A DNA stretch of 64,000 nucleotides from Polaribacter sp. ALD11 (GCF_002831685.1 NZ_CP025119.1:531001-595000); one strand, 5' to 3'; shown: positions 17,531 to 27,381, numbered from the stretch's first letter. Made by a program: numbers and translations. The notes: generated from the sequence alone by a model not told the origin.

Positions 17531-18805
17531 ATGGCTGTTTTAGACAAACTTACATCGCAACAAGCGATAGAATTAGAGAGTAAACATGGTGCACACAACT
17601 ATCATCCACTTCCTGTGGTTTTGAGTAAAGGTGATGGTGTATATGTTTGGGATGTTGAAGGAAAAAAATATTACGATTTCTTGTCTGCTTATTCCGCAGT
17701 AAATCAAGGGCATTGTCATCCTAGAATTGTAGATGCAATGGTAAATCAAGCAAAAACTTTAACACTTACTTCACGTGCATTTTATAATGACATGTTAGGG
17801 CAGTATGAGAAATATGCTACAGAGCTTTTTGGTTTTGACAAACTTTTGCCAATGAACACTGGTGCAGAGGCTGTAGAAACGGCTTTAAAAATTGCTAGAA
17901 AATGGGCGTATGAAGTTAAAGGAATTAATGAAAATAAGGCAGAAATAATTGTATGTGAAAATAATTTTCACGGTAGAACAACTACTATTATTTCGTTTTC
18001 TAATGATCCTGTGGCTAGAAAGAATTTTGGTCCTTATACAAAAGGATTTATTAAAATTGAATATGACAATTTACAGCAATTACAAGAAACGTTAGAAAGT
18101 AGTAATAATATTGCTGCATTTTTAGTAGAACCAATACAAGGTGAAGCGGGTGTTTTTGTGCCTTCTGATGGTTATTTAGCAGCTGCAAAAAAATTGTGTG
18201 CAGATCATAATGTATTATTTATTGCAGATGAAGTACAAACAGGTATTGCTAGAACGGGGCGTTTATTGGCTACTTGTGGAAATTGTGCGTGTCCAGAGAA
18301 AAATTGCTCTGGTACACCAGAAGTTAAACCAGATGTTTTAATTCTTGGTAAAGCGTTAAGTGGAGGAGTATATCCTGTTTCTGCTGTTTTAGCAAATGAT
18401 GCTGTTATGAATGTAATTGGCCCTGGAAACCATGGTTCTACATTTGGCGGAAATCCTGTTGCTGCTGCTGTTGCAATGGCTGCTTTAGAAGTTGTTGCTG
18501 ATGAGAAATTAGCAATAAACGCAGATAAATTAGGGAAAATATTTAGAGACGAATTAACGGAGTTTTGTAAAAACAATCATTTGGTTGAATCTGTTAGAGG
18601 AAGAGGCTTGTTGAATGCAATTTTAATTAACGATTCTGAAGATAGTTCTACTGCTTGGGATATTTGTATGAAATTAAGAGATAATGGTTTATTAGCTAAA
18701 CCTACACACGGAAATATTATTCGTTTTGCACCACCTTTGGTAATGACTGAAGAGCAATTAATGGATTGTATTGCCATTATTAAGAATACAATTTCTGAGT
18801 TTTAG
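17531..18805 (+). CDS. rocD: Ornithine aminotransferase with a Cys-rich insertion
   Basis: This class III PLP aminotransferase converts ornithine and 2-oxoglutarate to glutamate semialdehyde and glutamate. It shows [17 protein letters not shown], the PLP aspartate in [15 protein letters not shown], and the Schiff-base lysine K274 in [16 protein letters not shown]. Length is 424 residues. Between the aspartate and lysine motifs there is a short insertion, [14 protein letters not shown], whose Cys249, 252, 254 and 259 could bind a metal; ordinary OAT has no such cluster there. It is a single-gene unit with a terminator at 18834-18866. Confidence 0.93.
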   Translation: MAVLDKLTSQQAIELESKHGAHNYHPLPVVLSKGDGVYVWDVEGKKYYDFLSAYSAVNQGHCHPRIVDAMVNQAKTLTLTSRAFYNDMLGQYEKYATELFGFDKLLPMNTGAEAVETALKIARKWAYEVKGINENKAEIIVCENNFHGRTTTIISFSNDPVARKNFGPYTKGFIKIEYDNLQQLQETLESSNNIAAFLVEPIQGEAGVFVPSDGYLAAAKKLCADHNVLFIADEVQTGIARTGRLLATCGNCACPEKNCSGTPEVKPDVLILGKALSGGVYPVSAVLANDAVMNVIGPGNHGSTFGGNPVAAAVAMAALEVVADEKLAINADKLGKIFRDELTEFCKNNHLVESVRGRGLLNAILINDSEDSSTAWDICMKLRDNGLLAKPTHGNIIRFAPPLVMTEEQLMDCIAIIKNTISEF

Positions 18806-18833
18806 AAATAGTACTTTTTAAATTTAGATGTCT

Positions 18834-18866
18834 AAAAGCCACAAATTTTTTATTTGTGGCTTTTTA
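18834..18866 (+). terminator. rocD intrinsic terminator
   Basis: AAAAGCCACAAAT pairs perfectly with ATTTGTGGCTTTT over 13 bp with a 5-nt loop, followed by more T. It begins 29 nt after the rocD stop. Confidence 0.9.
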
Positions 18867-18896
18867 TTTGTCAATATCTTAATTTGACTATTTTTG
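18867..18896 (+). promoter_or_regulatory. Bacteroidota-type promoter for the 148-residue membrane protein
   Basis: TTTG at 18867-18870 and TATTTTTG at 18889-18896 are 18 nt apart, fitting TTTG-N(17-23)-TAnnTTTG. The predicted transcript starts about 20 nt before the ATG at 18923. The -33 box directly abuts the rocD terminator. Confidence 0.65.
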
Positions 18897-18922
18897 TTGG
18901 ACATAACTAACAAAATAAAAAA

Positions 18923-19369
18923 ATGATGCAAAATGCGATTACAGAATTAGAAGAACTAACCTTAACAAGTGCTGCTAAAGGATTTTTGAAAGAAACAGCA
19001 AAGTGGTGTAAATTCTTATCTATATTAGGTTTTATAGGATTAGGCTTAATGCTTATAGGCAGCTTTTTTATAGGAGCTATTTATAATAATATGCCACAAA
19101 CGCAAGCAATGCCTTTTGATGTTGGAAGTATGATGACTGGGTTATATGTTATATTTGGACTTATTTACATTTTTCCAATATACTATTTGTATCAATTTTC
19201 TGTAAAAATGAAAAAAGCACTCATTTCTAAAGATGATGAAGTATTAGCAAGTGCTTTTGAAATGCTAAAATCTCACTATAAGTTTATTGGAGTTTTTACA
19301 ATTATAATTCTGTCAATTTATGTTTTAGCAGCAATTATTGGTGTTATAGGTGCGGCTGCGGCTTTCTAG
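18923..19369 (+). CDS. Small membrane protein (DUF5362-like)
   Basis: The 148-residue protein has an amphipathic N-terminal helix (AITELEELTLTSAAKGFLKE) and about three hydrophobic segments: ILGFIGLGLMLIGSFFIGAI, YVIFGLIYIFPIYYLYQF and FTIIILSIYVLAAIIGVIG. It resembles flavobacterial proteins annotated as DUF5362, recalled not computed. There is no signal peptide and no catalytic motif. It has its own promoter and a shared bidirectional terminator, so it is monocistronic. Function unknown. Confidence 0.72.
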   Translation: MMQNAITELEELTLTSAAKGFLKETAKWCKFLSILGFIGLGLMLIGSFFIGAIYNNMPQTQAMPFDVGSMMTGLYVIFGLIYIFPIYYLYQFSVKMKKALISKDDEVLASAFEMLKSHYKFIGVFTIIILSIYVLAAIIGVIGAAAAF

Positions 19370-19390
19370 AACTTTAAAAGTATTGTATAT

Positions 19391-19423
19391 AAAAAAACGG
19401 AAGCAATTTGCTTCCGTTTTTTT
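19391..19423. terminator. Bidirectional terminator
   Basis: AAAAAAACGGAAGCAA and TTGCTTCCGTTTTTTT form a near-perfect palindrome around one base, with A and T tracts on both sides. It serves the convergent genes ending at 19369 (+) and 19428 (-). Confidence 0.92.
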
Positions 19424-19427
19424 ATGA

Positions 19428-22025
19428 TTAATTTTTCTTAACAGTATCTTTTTTCTTTCCGAAGAGTCCACCAAGAACATCTTTTATTTTATCTTTTGTC
19501 TTATCTGTAGATTTTGTTGAATCTTTTTTGATTCCGCCAGAAAGCAAATCTTTCAATTTATCTTTTCCTTGATTTAGTAAGCTTTGTTTTTGCTTTTCGA
19601 TAATATTCTTCATTAAATCTGCCGTTGCATTTTTAATGTTTGAAGAAAAATTAGGACTCGAAAAACTACCTGTTAAAATTGCTTTTACAGGGATGCTTTT
19701 AACTTCTTCGGCATCTTTTGGAGTTAGTTTAGCCAAAGCGTTTGTAACAGTAGTTCCTAAATATTTTACAGGCACATCAAACGTAACATTATAATTCATA
19801 GTGTTGTCGAAACCATGTTTACCATCAATTACAATACCAACGTCTTTATAATTTAGGTTGATAGGCTTTACACTTACTTCACCATTATTAAAGGTTAGTA
19901 GTGCATTTATGCCGTCTAAATTTAATTTGTCTAGACTTATAAAATCAACATTTTTTTCTAACAACGTTAGTACTTTAGAATTACTTCCATTTAACTTCGG
20001 GTCTAATAGTTTTCCGAATAACTCACCTGTAATAGATTTTAAATTAGGCGTCATATTCGCATCCAAATCTCCAGAAACTTTTACGGTCGAATTTATTTTA
20101 CCTTCAATAGTTTTTGCAATAGGAGCAATCGACTTTAACATTTCTAAACTGCTAAAAGAATCTGAAATATTTAATTCTTTTAAATTTAAATCCATCGTAA
20201 ATTTAGATTTTTTTCCTTTCGTAGAAACAACTCCGTTGAAACCAATATTACCTCCAAAAACATCTGATTTTAGATCCTTTAAGGTTACTGTTTCATCTTT
20301 AATTAAAATGTTTCCAGAAACATTGATCAGGTTAATATTGTCGTAAATTACTTTCTTTGCTTTTGTGTTTAAAGTAATGTCTAAAAAAGCAGGGATTTTT
20401 AAACTAGAAGTTTCTTGGGTTTTTATGGTGGTTTCACTTTTCGCTAAAAAATCATCCACCTTAAAGTTACTAGAGTTTAGATTGAAGTTCCCTTTTAATT
20501 TCTGATCTTTAAATAGGAATCCATAAAAGTTTTCTAAGTTTCCTTGAATAGCCAAATCGGAAGCACCCGTTTTTGCATTAAATTCTTCTAGTTTTATTGT
20601 ATTTGTATTAAATGTAACCGAAGCCTTATCGATAAAAAACGGATTAGCGACATCTTCACCTTTGTATTTGAAGTTAGAAATGGTAATATTACCCTTGTTT
20701 TTTATGTTTTGATAGTTTCCTTTTTCAATAGAATTCATATCAAAATTTGTAATAATGTCTGCTTTTAAAATTCCTTCTAACTCATTTTCTAGCGATATAG
20801 GATACACTTTTCTAATATTCGCTAAGTTAATATTTCCCTTAGCTTCTAAGTTTACAGTCGCGTTTTTTGTTAAGTTTGAAATGTTGCCGTTTGCGCTAAA
20901 AACATCTTGATCTATTTTAAATGAAGACTTATTAATTGCAACATATGTATCTTTTGCAAAACCTGTTTTATTAATAATATTAGCATCTATATTTATGTTA
21001 TGAACAGCTTTTGGTAAATCGGCATATTTAAACATCGCATTTTTAGAAATAAAAGAAATGTCTAAAGTTGGAATTGTAGTTTTAGAATAGGTTCCTTTTA
21101 CCACACCTTTTAAATCGAAATTCCCTTCGGTTTTAATGGTATTTAAATTACCTGAATATTGTTTAGGTAGTAACGCTAGTAAATTTTTAAAGTCTGAGGT
21201 TGGCGTTTTAAACGTCATATCGTACAACTGATTTTCTTCTACCAACTGAATAAACCCATTAAATTCTAAAGGCAATTGATTGATGTAACCAGTGTTTTCT
21301 TTAAATGTATATTTTAAGTTTTTTAAATCGATTCCTAAAACAGCATCTAACTTTATAGATACATTATTTAGATAATTTACGTTTTCCATATCTAAAGAAA
21401 TTTTAGCATCGGTTTTTGTATCTAGATCTAAAATGTCTTTTGCGAAATTTCCTTTTCCTATATGATAAATGCTGTCTACAGCTAATTTTATTTGAGAGTT
21501 TTCATCAAAATAGCTAAAATTAATGTTTTCCAATTCGTACTCTTTTATTGCTAGAGATAACGAACTTTCTGAGCCTTCAGTAGAAGTATTACTCTTTTTA
21601 GCAATATAATAATTGCCAATATTTTCTTTATTGAAAAGAATATGTAGCGCTCCGTTTTGTAAGGAAACACTGTTAATTTCTAAAGTTTCTGTAGTGCTTT
21701 TAAAGAGTTCTGTAATTTTTAAATTTAAGTTTAGTTCTTTAGATTTGAATAAAGTATCACCTAAAAAAGGTGCTTTATTTATAACAAGAATATCCTTTAC
21801 TTTTAAACTTGCTAAAGGAAAATTTCTTAACAAACTTAAATCTGTCTCTTTAAAAGTAACGGTTGCATTTATGTTATTATTAATAGTTTTAGAAACCATT
21901 GCTACAATTTTGTCTTTAAACAAAAAAGGAATGGAGATTAATGCAATTAATAAAACTAAAAAAATAGAAACAGACCACTTAAGTATTTTCTTTCCTAAAG
22001 ATGACTTCTTTTTTTCTTCCATCAT
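19428..22025 (-). CDS. AsmA-family inner-membrane protein
   Basis: AsmA-like proteins are bridge-like proteins anchored in the inner membrane, linked to outer-membrane lipid homeostasis. A cytoplasmic KKK segment is followed by one N-terminal membrane helix (WSVSIFLVLLIALISIPFLF). About 800 residues of beta-rich periplasmic sequence follow, with an AsmA C-terminal block (LNISDSFSSLEMLKSIAPIA, INSTVKVSGDLDANMTP). The tail is Lys-rich (KDVLGGLFGKKKDTVKKN). The first ATG is at 22023-22025, with another one codon later; the longer frame would need TTG. Length of about 865 fits flavobacterial AsmA proteins. Confidence 0.85.
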   Translation of the reverse strand: MMEEKKKSSLGKKILKWSVSIFLVLLIALISIPFLFKDKIVAMVSKTINNNINATVTFKETDLSLLRNFPLASLKVKDILVINKAPFLGDTLFKSKELNLNLKITELFKSTTETLEINSVSLQNGALHILFNKENIGNYYIAKKSNTSTEGSESSLSLAIKEYELENINFSYFDENSQIKLAVDSIYHIGKGNFAKDILDLDTKTDAKISLDMENVNYLNNVSIKLDAVLGIDLKNLKYTFKENTGYINQLPLEFNGFIQLVEENQLYDMTFKTPTSDFKNLLALLPKQYSGNLNTIKTEGNFDLKGVVKGTYSKTTIPTLDISFISKNAMFKYADLPKAVHNINIDANIINKTGFAKDTYVAINKSSFKIDQDVFSANGNISNLTKNATVNLEAKGNINLANIRKVYPISLENELEGILKADIITNFDMNSIEKGNYQNIKNKGNITISNFKYKGEDVANPFFIDKASVTFNTNTIKLEEFNAKTGASDLAIQGNLENFYGFLFKDQKLKGNFNLNSSNFKVDDFLAKSETTIKTQETSSLKIPAFLDITLNTKAKKVIYDNINLINVSGNILIKDETVTLKDLKSDVFGGNIGFNGVVSTKGKKSKFTMDLNLKELNISDSFSSLEMLKSIAPIAKTIEGKINSTVKVSGDLDANMTPNLKSITGELFGKLLDPKLNGSNSKVLTLLEKNVDFISLDKLNLDGINALLTFNNGEVSVKPINLNYKDVGIVIDGKHGFDNTMNYNVTFDVPVKYLGTTVTNALAKLTPKDAEEVKSIPVKAILTGSFSSPNFSSNIKNATADLMKNIIEKQKQSLLNQGKDKLKDLLSGGIKKDSTKSTDKTKDKIKDVLGGLFGKKKDTVKKN

Positions 22026-22140
22026 AATCAATATTATATTTATGATGCAAAAATACCTCTTTTACAAGAGGCATCTTAGTTTAAATACTGTTAAAAATAA
22101 CTCAAATGAGTTTTTTTAAATCTCTTAAAAAGAGATAATG

Positions 22141-22464
22141 TTACTTAAACATGTCCATTCCTGGTATATTTGGCATATTCGTTTTGGCTGCAGCTGCCAT
22201 TTCATCTTCATTAATTTTAGATGCCTTAGCGATTGCTTTGTTTAAGGTAAGAATTAAAAAATCTTCTAACTCTTCTGCATCAGAGAGTAAAGATTCGTGA
22301 ATAGATATGTTTTTAATTTCTCTATTTGCGGTTAGTGTAATTTTAATTTTATTGTCTGCAGAAGCTTCATCAATTAAAACAGAATTTAATCTAGTTTTTG
22401 TTTTTTCAACTTCTTGCTGCGCATCTTTTAATTTATTCATCATTCCAGATAAGTCTCCAAACAT
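22141..22464 (-). CDS. ybaB: YbaB/EbfC nucleoid-associated protein
   Basis: YbaB proteins are small dimeric DNA-binding proteins. The 107-residue sequence has the family layout: an N-terminal [20 protein letters not shown] helix, the central beta segment [19 protein letters not shown], and a C-terminal helix [20 protein letters not shown]. It ends in a flexible Met/Pro tail (NIPGMDMFK). No recR or dnaX is adjacent, unlike many bacteria. It is divergent from the S9 peptidase gene, with a 70-nt shared promoter region. Confidence 0.92.
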   Translation of the reverse strand: MFGDLSGMMNKLKDAQQEVEKTKTRLNSVLIDEASADNKIKITLTANREIKNISIHESLLSDAEELEDFLILTLNKAIAKASKINEDEMAAAAKTNMPNIPGMDMFK

Positions 22465-22534
22465 GTCTATTTCTTTTTAAAATTAAGTTAGCTGCAAATT
22501 TAGTAAATTGTAAGGATATATAAATCAACTAAAA

Positions 22535-24706
22535 ATGAGAAAATTATTTGTTACAACCATTGTTTTAAGTCTTATTTTTGCAACCGCTTGTAAAAATGAA
22601 CCCATGAAAAATATAGATGCAAAAGCACCTACAGCAGAGAAACAACCCACTAAATTAGAAAAACACGGAGATGTAAGAATAGATAACTATTTTTGGATGC
22701 GTTTGACTGATGAACAAAAATTAGGGGATGTAAGAGATGATCAAACTCAGAAAGTAATTAATTATTTAGAGGAAGAAAATACGTATCATGATAAAGTAAC
22801 TGAATTTTCTAAGAATTTTGAAGAGAATTTATTCGAAGAAATGAAAGGTAGAATTAAAGAGGATGATTCTTCTGTACCTTATAAAGACAATGGTTATTTT
22901 TATATTACGCGTTTTGAGAAAGGAATGCAATACCCTATTTATAGTAGAAAAAAGGACAATTTAGAAGCAGAAGAACAAATAATGTTTAATGTAAATGAAT
23001 TGGCTAAAGATTTCGATTATTTTCAATTAGGAGGTTTAAATATTTCTAATGATAATAAATTAGCTGTTTTTGCAACAGATACAGTAAGTAGAAGACAATA
23101 CTTTTTAAGAATTAAGAACCTAGAAACTGGTGAAATTTATAAAGATATTATAGAAAATACCACAGGTGGTTCTGTTTGGGCAAATGATAATAAGACTATT
23201 TTTTACACGAAGAAAGACCCAAACACTTTAAGAAGTGAGAAGATTTTTAGACACGTTTTAGGAACACCAACTTCTGAAGATGTTGAAGTTTTTCATGAAA
23301 CAGATGAAACTTTCGGAACCTACGTTACAAAATCAAAGTCAGATAAATACATTCTTATTGGTTCTCATAGTACGGTTTCTACGGAAGCTCAGTATTTAGA
23401 TGCAGACAACCCTACTGGCGAATTTACAATGCTTCAAGCTCGAGAAAGAGATTTAGAATATAGTGTTTCTCATTTTGGAGATCATTTCTATATACTTACA
23501 AATAAAGACAATGCCATCAATTTTAAATTGATGAAAACACCTATCTCTAATACTGAAAAAGAAAACTGGGTAGATGTAATTCCGCATAGAGAAGACACTT
23601 TATTAGAAGATTTTTCAATATTTAAAGAGTATTTAGTTTTAGAAGAACGAACAGAGGGCTTAAATAAAGTTAGAATAAAACGTTGGGATAATTCTGCGGA
23701 TTATTACTTGCCTTTTGATGAAGAAACGTATTCTGTTGGCGTATATTCTAATCCCGATTTTGATACACATGTAATTCGTTACGCCTATAATTCGATGACA
23801 ACTCCTGCTTCTGTGGTAGATTTTAACATGGGTGATCAATCAAAAGAAGTTAAAAAAGAACAGGAAGTTCAAGGCGGAAAGTTCAAGAAAGAAAACTACA
23901 AAAGTAAACGTGTATGGGCAACTGCAAGAGATGGTAAAAAAGTAGCTATTTCTTTGGTGTATCATAAAGATACAAAGTTAGATAAAAACACACCTTTATT
24001 GCAATATGCGTATGGTTCTTATGGGTATACAATTCCAGACGGTTTCTCTACAACACGTCTAAGTCTATTAGATAGAGGTTTTGTGTATGCTTTGGCACAC
24101 ATTCGTGGAAGTGAATATTTAGGAAGAGATTGGTATGAAGATGGTAAAATGTTACATAAAAAGAACACGTTTACAGATTTTATAGATTGTTCTAAATACT
24201 TAATTGAAAACAATTATACTTCTTCTAAACATTTGTATGCAATGGGAGGTTCTGCAGGAGGCTTATTAATGGGGGCAATTGTAAATATGAATCCTGAATT
24301 ATATAACGGAATTATAGCAGCTGTACCTTTTGTAGACGTAATTTCTACCATGTTAGACGATTCTATTCCTTTAACAACAGGAGAATATGACGAATGGGGA
24401 AATCCGAATGATAAAGAATATTACGACTACATAAAGTCATATTCACCATATGATCAAGTAGTACCTAAAGCGTATCCAAATATATTAGTAACTACTGGTT
24501 TTCACGATTCTCAAGTACAATATTGGGAACCTGCAAAATGGGTAGCTAAACTACGTGAATTGAAAACAGATAATAATTTATTATTGTTAAGAACAAATAT
24601 GGAAGCTGGCCACGGTGGTGCTTCTGGACGTTTTGATGCTTTAAAAGAAACAGCAAAAGACTATACGTTTTTATTCGCTTTAGAAAATAAATTAGAGAAA
24701 GAATGA
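22535..24706 (+). CDS. Exported S9 prolyl oligopeptidase / oligopeptidase B
   Basis: The protein is a serine peptidase with an N-terminal beta-propeller (about residues 40-440) and a C-terminal alpha/beta hydrolase. The catalytic triad is visible: Ser573 in AMGGSAGGLLMG, Asp658 in TTGFHDSQVQYWEP and His693 in EAGHGGASGRF. The order and the E-rich S1 region (TTGEYDEWGNP) resemble oligopeptidase B, which cuts after basic residues. The first 20 residues (RKLFVTTIVLSLIFATAC) are a lipoprotein signal, so it is predicted to be a membrane-anchored periplasmic or outer-membrane enzyme. Length of 723 is typical. Confidence 0.92.
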   Translation: MRKLFVTTIVLSLIFATACKNEPMKNIDAKAPTAEKQPTKLEKHGDVRIDNYFWMRLTDEQKLGDVRDDQTQKVINYLEEENTYHDKVTEFSKNFEENLFEEMKGRIKEDDSSVPYKDNGYFYITRFEKGMQYPIYSRKKDNLEAEEQIMFNVNELAKDFDYFQLGGLNISNDNKLAVFATDTVSRRQYFLRIKNLETGEIYKDIIENTTGGSVWANDNKTIFYTKKDPNTLRSEKIFRHVLGTPTSEDVEVFHETDETFGTYVTKSKSDKYILIGSHSTVSTEAQYLDADNPTGEFTMLQARERDLEYSVSHFGDHFYILTNKDNAINFKLMKTPISNTEKENWVDVIPHREDTLLEDFSIFKEYLVLEERTEGLNKVRIKRWDNSADYYLPFDEETYSVGVYSNPDFDTHVIRYAYNSMTTPASVVDFNMGDQSKEVKKEQEVQGGKFKKENYKSKRVWATARDGKKVAISLVYHKDTKLDKNTPLLQYAYGSYGYTIPDGFSTTRLSLLDRGFVYALAHIRGSEYLGRDWYEDGKMLHKKNTFTDFIDCSKYLIENNYTSSKHLYAMGGSAGGLLMGAIVNMNPELYNGIIAAVPFVDVISTMLDDSIPLTTGEYDEWGNPNDKEYYDYIKSYSPYDQVVPKAYPNILVTTGFHDSQVQYWEPAKWVAKLRELKTDNNLLLLRTNMEAGHGGASGRFDALKETAKDYTFLFALENKLEKE

Positions 24707-24778
24707 ATTAAGGTTTAGAATCAATTTTATAATTCAAAACGAAAATGTACTTTTGCAGTCGATAAAAAGACTATTAAG

Positions 24779-24849
24779 CGTCATTACAAAGGTAACGAAG
24801 CAATCTTTTTTTTAAACAAGATTAACTCGTCATGTCTCATGTAATGACG
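24779..24849. repeat. Degenerate dispersed inverted repeat, family A, copy 1
   Basis: The ends CGTCATTAC (24779-24787) and GTAATGACG (24841-24849) are perfect inverted repeats. The left arm contains GAAGCAATCT and the right arm AGATT, as in copies at 33476-33538 and 39592-39662, but the interior has decayed. It lies between a -7-like TACTTTTG (24748-24755) and the downstream PLP enzyme gene, so it may be transcribed as a leader hairpin. Confidence 0.6.
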
Positions 24850-24868
24850 TTTTATATATGAATGAAGA

Positions 24869-25867
24869 ATGACAAAAAATAACGGAATTGCCAATAGTAT
24901 TTTAGATTTAGTCGGAGAAACACCACTTATTAAACTTCATGAAATAACTAAGAATTTAAGAGGTTCTTATTTTGCCAAAGTAGAGGCTTTTAATCCAGGT
25001 CACTCTTCAAAAGATCGGATTGCGTTGCATATTATTAATGATGCAGAAAAGAAAGGAATTCTTAAGAAAGGGGCAACAATTGTAGAAACTACTTCTGGTA
25101 ATACAGGTTTTAGTTTGGCAATGATTAGTCTTGTAAAAGGCTATAAATGTATTTTAGCTGTAAGCGATAAAACTTCTCTAGATAAAATCGATTTGTTAAA
25201 AACAATGGGAGCAGAAGTACATGTTTGTCCAGCAAATGTGGCAGCAGATGACCCAAGATCTTATTACGAAGTAGCAAAAATAATTCACAAAAAAACAAAA
25301 AATTCTGTTTACATCAATCAATATTTTAACGAATTAAATATTGAAGCACATTACAGAACTACGGGACCAGAAATTTGGGAACAAACAGCAGGTAAAATAA
25401 CCCATTTAGTAGCTGCTAGTGGTACAGGTGGCACTATTTCTGGTACTGGAAAATACTTAAAAGAACAAAATCCTAACATAAAAATTTTAGGAGTAGATGC
25501 AATTGGTTCCGTACTTAAAAAATTCCATGAAACTGGCGAGTTTGATAGCAATGAAATTAAACCGTATAAAATTGAAGGCTTAGGGAAAACCCTAATACCA
25601 ACTGCAACAGACTTTGATATAATTGATGTTTATGAAAAAGTATCTGATAAGGATTCTGCCTTTGCAGCAAGAGAACTTGTAAAGAAAGAAGGCTTATTTT
25701 GCGGGTATACAAGTGGTGCTGTAATACAAGCTACCAAACAATATTCGGCTATGAGTTTTTTTAATGAAGACAGTTTTGTCGTTGTTATTTTCCCTGACCA
25801 TGGCTCGAGATATATGAACAAAATCTACAGTGATTCTTGGATGCAAGAACAAGGTTTTTTAGACTAA
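24869..25867 (+). CDS. Cysteine synthase/CBS-family PLP enzyme, candidate cysteate synthase
   Basis: This fold-type II PLP enzyme has its Schiff-base lysine K48 in [13 protein letters not shown], the substrate loop [12 protein letters not shown] and the phosphate-binding [11 protein letters not shown]. The HSS before the lysine differs from the usual GGS/GSV of cysteine synthase. No cysE or other assimilation gene is nearby. The next gene, 87 nt on, encodes an alpha-oxoamine synthase, the acyltransferase type that makes capnine from cysteate. I therefore infer cysteate synthase (phosphoserine plus sulfite to cysteate) for sulfonolipids. A plain cysteine synthase or cystathionine beta-synthase remains possible. 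Confidence 0.72.
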   Translation: MTKNNGIANSILDLVGETPLIKLHEITKNLRGSYFAKVEAFNPGHSSKDRIALHIINDAEKKGILKKGATIVETTSGNTGFSLAMISLVKGYKCILAVSDKTSLDKIDLLKTMGAEVHVCPANVAADDPRSYYEVAKIIHKKTKNSVYINQYFNELNIEAHYRTTGPEIWEQTAGKITHLVAASGTGGTISGTGKYLKEQNPNIKILGVDAIGSVLKKFHETGEFDSNEIKPYKIEGLGKTLIPTATDFDIIDVYEKVSDKDSAFAARELVKKEGLFCGYTSGAVIQATKQYSAMSFFNEDSFVVVIFPDHGSRYMNKIYSDSWMQEQGFLD

Positions 25868-25898
25868 AAAAAACACAAATTTCCTAACTCAGACAGGA

Positions 25899-25929
25899 TT
25901 GTATAAACTGTTAAAATTCATTAACTTTG
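25899..25929 (+). promoter_or_regulatory. Promoter of the alpha-oxoamine synthase gene
   Basis: TTG at 25899-25901 and TAACTTTG at 25922-25929 are 20 nt apart and match the Bacteroidota consensus. They place the transcript start about 20 nt before the ATG at 25954. This also rules out the upstream in-frame TTG at 25927, which lies inside the -7 box. Confidence 0.68.
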
Positions 25930-25953
25930 CAAACTGTAAAAACAGATGAGAAT

Positions 25954-27201
25954 ATGACGACAGATTTATTTGATAGAATTGTAAAAGATAAAGGTCCTTT
26001 AGGTAAATGGGCAGATAAAGCAGAAGGATATTATGTGTTTCCTAAATTAGAAGGTCCTATTTCTAATAGAATGTCTTTCAACGGAAAAAAAGTAGTTACT
26101 TGGAGTATTAATGACTATTTAGGATTAGCAAACCACCCAGAAGTTATAAAAGTTGATGGAGAAGCTGCTTTAGAGCATGGTATGGCGTATCCAATGGGTG
26201 CTAGAATGATGTCTGGACATACACCTTTGCACGAACAGCTAGAGGAGGAATGTGCAGAATTTGTAGCGAAAGAAAAAGCATATTTATTAAATTTTGGATA
26301 TCAAGGAATTATGTCTGCAATAGACGCTTTGGTTACTAAAAATGATATTATTGTGTATGATATGGACACTCATGCTTGTATTATAGACGGTGTTCGTTTA
26401 CATTCTGGAAAGCGTTTTGTATATCGACATAACGATATGGAGAGTTTTGAGAAAAACATTAAACGTGCCGCTAAAATGGCAGAAAAAACTGGTGGTGGAA
26501 TTTTAGTGATTTCTGAAGGAGTTTTTGGAATGCGAGGAGAACAAGGTCGTTTAAAAGAAATTATAGCCTTTAAAAAAGAATATAATTTTAGATTCTTGGT
26601 AGACGATGCGCATGGTTTCGGAACTTTAGGAAAAGATGGAAGAGGAACTGGTTTTGAACAAGGTGTACAAGATGATATTGATATTTATTTTGCAACGTTC
26701 GCCAAATCTATGGCAGGTATTGGTGCTTTCTTAGCAGGTAATAAAGATGTAATTCAATACTTACAATATAATTTACGTTCTCAAATGTTTGCAAAATCTT
26801 TACCAATGGCAATGGTAAAAGGTGCTCTAAAACGTTTAGACATGATTAGAACAATGCCAGAATTAAAAGAGAAGTTGTGGGAGAACACAAATGCTTTACA
26901 ATCTGGTTTACGAAATGCTGGTTTCGATTTAGGAACAACGCAAACGTGTATTACGCCTGTATTCTTAAAAGGAGAGATTCCTGAAGCGATGGCAATGGTA
27001 AATGATTTACGTGAAAACCACGGTATTTTCTGTTCTATTGTGGTATATCCCGTAATTCCTAAAGGATTGATTATTTTAAGATTAATACCAACAGCAACGC
27101 ATACACAAGAAGATATAGATGAAACAATTACCGCTTTTACTGCAATTAGAGAATTGTTAGAAAACGGAACCTATAAAAAGATTGCAACTTCTATGATGTA
27201 A
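25954..27201 (+). CDS. Alpha-oxoamine synthase, candidate cysteate fatty acyltransferase (sulfonolipid synthesis)
   Basis: The protein belongs to the serine palmitoyltransferase/KBL family, PLP enzymes that condense an amino acid with an acyl thioester and release CO2. Motifs include TWSINDYLGLANHPEV, GARMMSGHTPLHEQLEEE, LVDDAHGFGTLGKDGRG and the Schiff-base lysine K251 in FATFAKSMAGIGAF. Length (415) fits SPT/KBL. Because a cysteine-synthase-like gene stands directly upstream, I favour cysteate plus acyl donor to 3-keto-capnine; serine palmitoyltransferase or glycine C-acetyltransferase are alternatives. It has its own promoter and terminator, so the pair is adjacent but not strictly one transcript. 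Confidence 0.78.
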   Translation: MTTDLFDRIVKDKGPLGKWADKAEGYYVFPKLEGPISNRMSFNGKKVVTWSINDYLGLANHPEVIKVDGEAALEHGMAYPMGARMMSGHTPLHEQLEEECAEFVAKEKAYLLNFGYQGIMSAIDALVTKNDIIVYDMDTHACIIDGVRLHSGKRFVYRHNDMESFEKNIKRAAKMAEKTGGGILVISEGVFGMRGEQGRLKEIIAFKKEYNFRFLVDDAHGFGTLGKDGRGTGFEQGVQDDIDIYFATFAKSMAGIGAFLAGNKDVIQYLQYNLRSQMFAKSLPMAMVKGALKRLDMIRTMPELKEKLWENTNALQSGLRNAGFDLGTTQTCITPVFLKGEIPEAMAMVNDLRENHGIFCSIVVYPVIPKGLIILRLIPTATHTQEDIDETITAFTAIRELLENGTYKKIATSMM

Positions 27202-27225
27202 TCTCTACATATATTTATAATTTTG

Positions 27226-27253
27226 AAAACCGAACATTTATGTTCGGTTTTTT
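27226..27253 (+). terminator. Intrinsic terminator after the oxoamine synthase gene
   Basis: AACCGAACA and TGTTCGGTT form a perfect 9-bp stem with a 4-nt loop, followed by a T tract, about 25 nt after the stop codon. Confidence 0.9.
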
Positions 27254-27330
27254 GTTTTAAAAAGGTAAAATCTAACAAATATTAAGAAATTGATAAAATT
27301 TAAGCTTATTTAAAAATTTTATCTAAAATA

Positions 27331-27363
27331 TTTGGATTACATAAAATAAAAATTAGATATTTG
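27331..27363 (+). promoter_or_regulatory. his operon promoter
   Basis: TTTG at 27331-27334 and GATATTTG at 27356-27363 are 21 nt apart. The -7 box has one mismatch to TAnnTTTG (G at the first position). The predicted transcript starts near 27370, about 12 nt before the leader peptide ATG. Confidence 0.55.
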
Positions 27364-27381
27364 CATATAATAAATAAAGAC

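Noticed and set aside
24869..25867. Plain cysteine synthase of the cysteine pathway as first choice
   Set aside because: The lysine motif and the adjacent oxoamine synthase fit cysteate formation better; kept as an alternative in the annotation.
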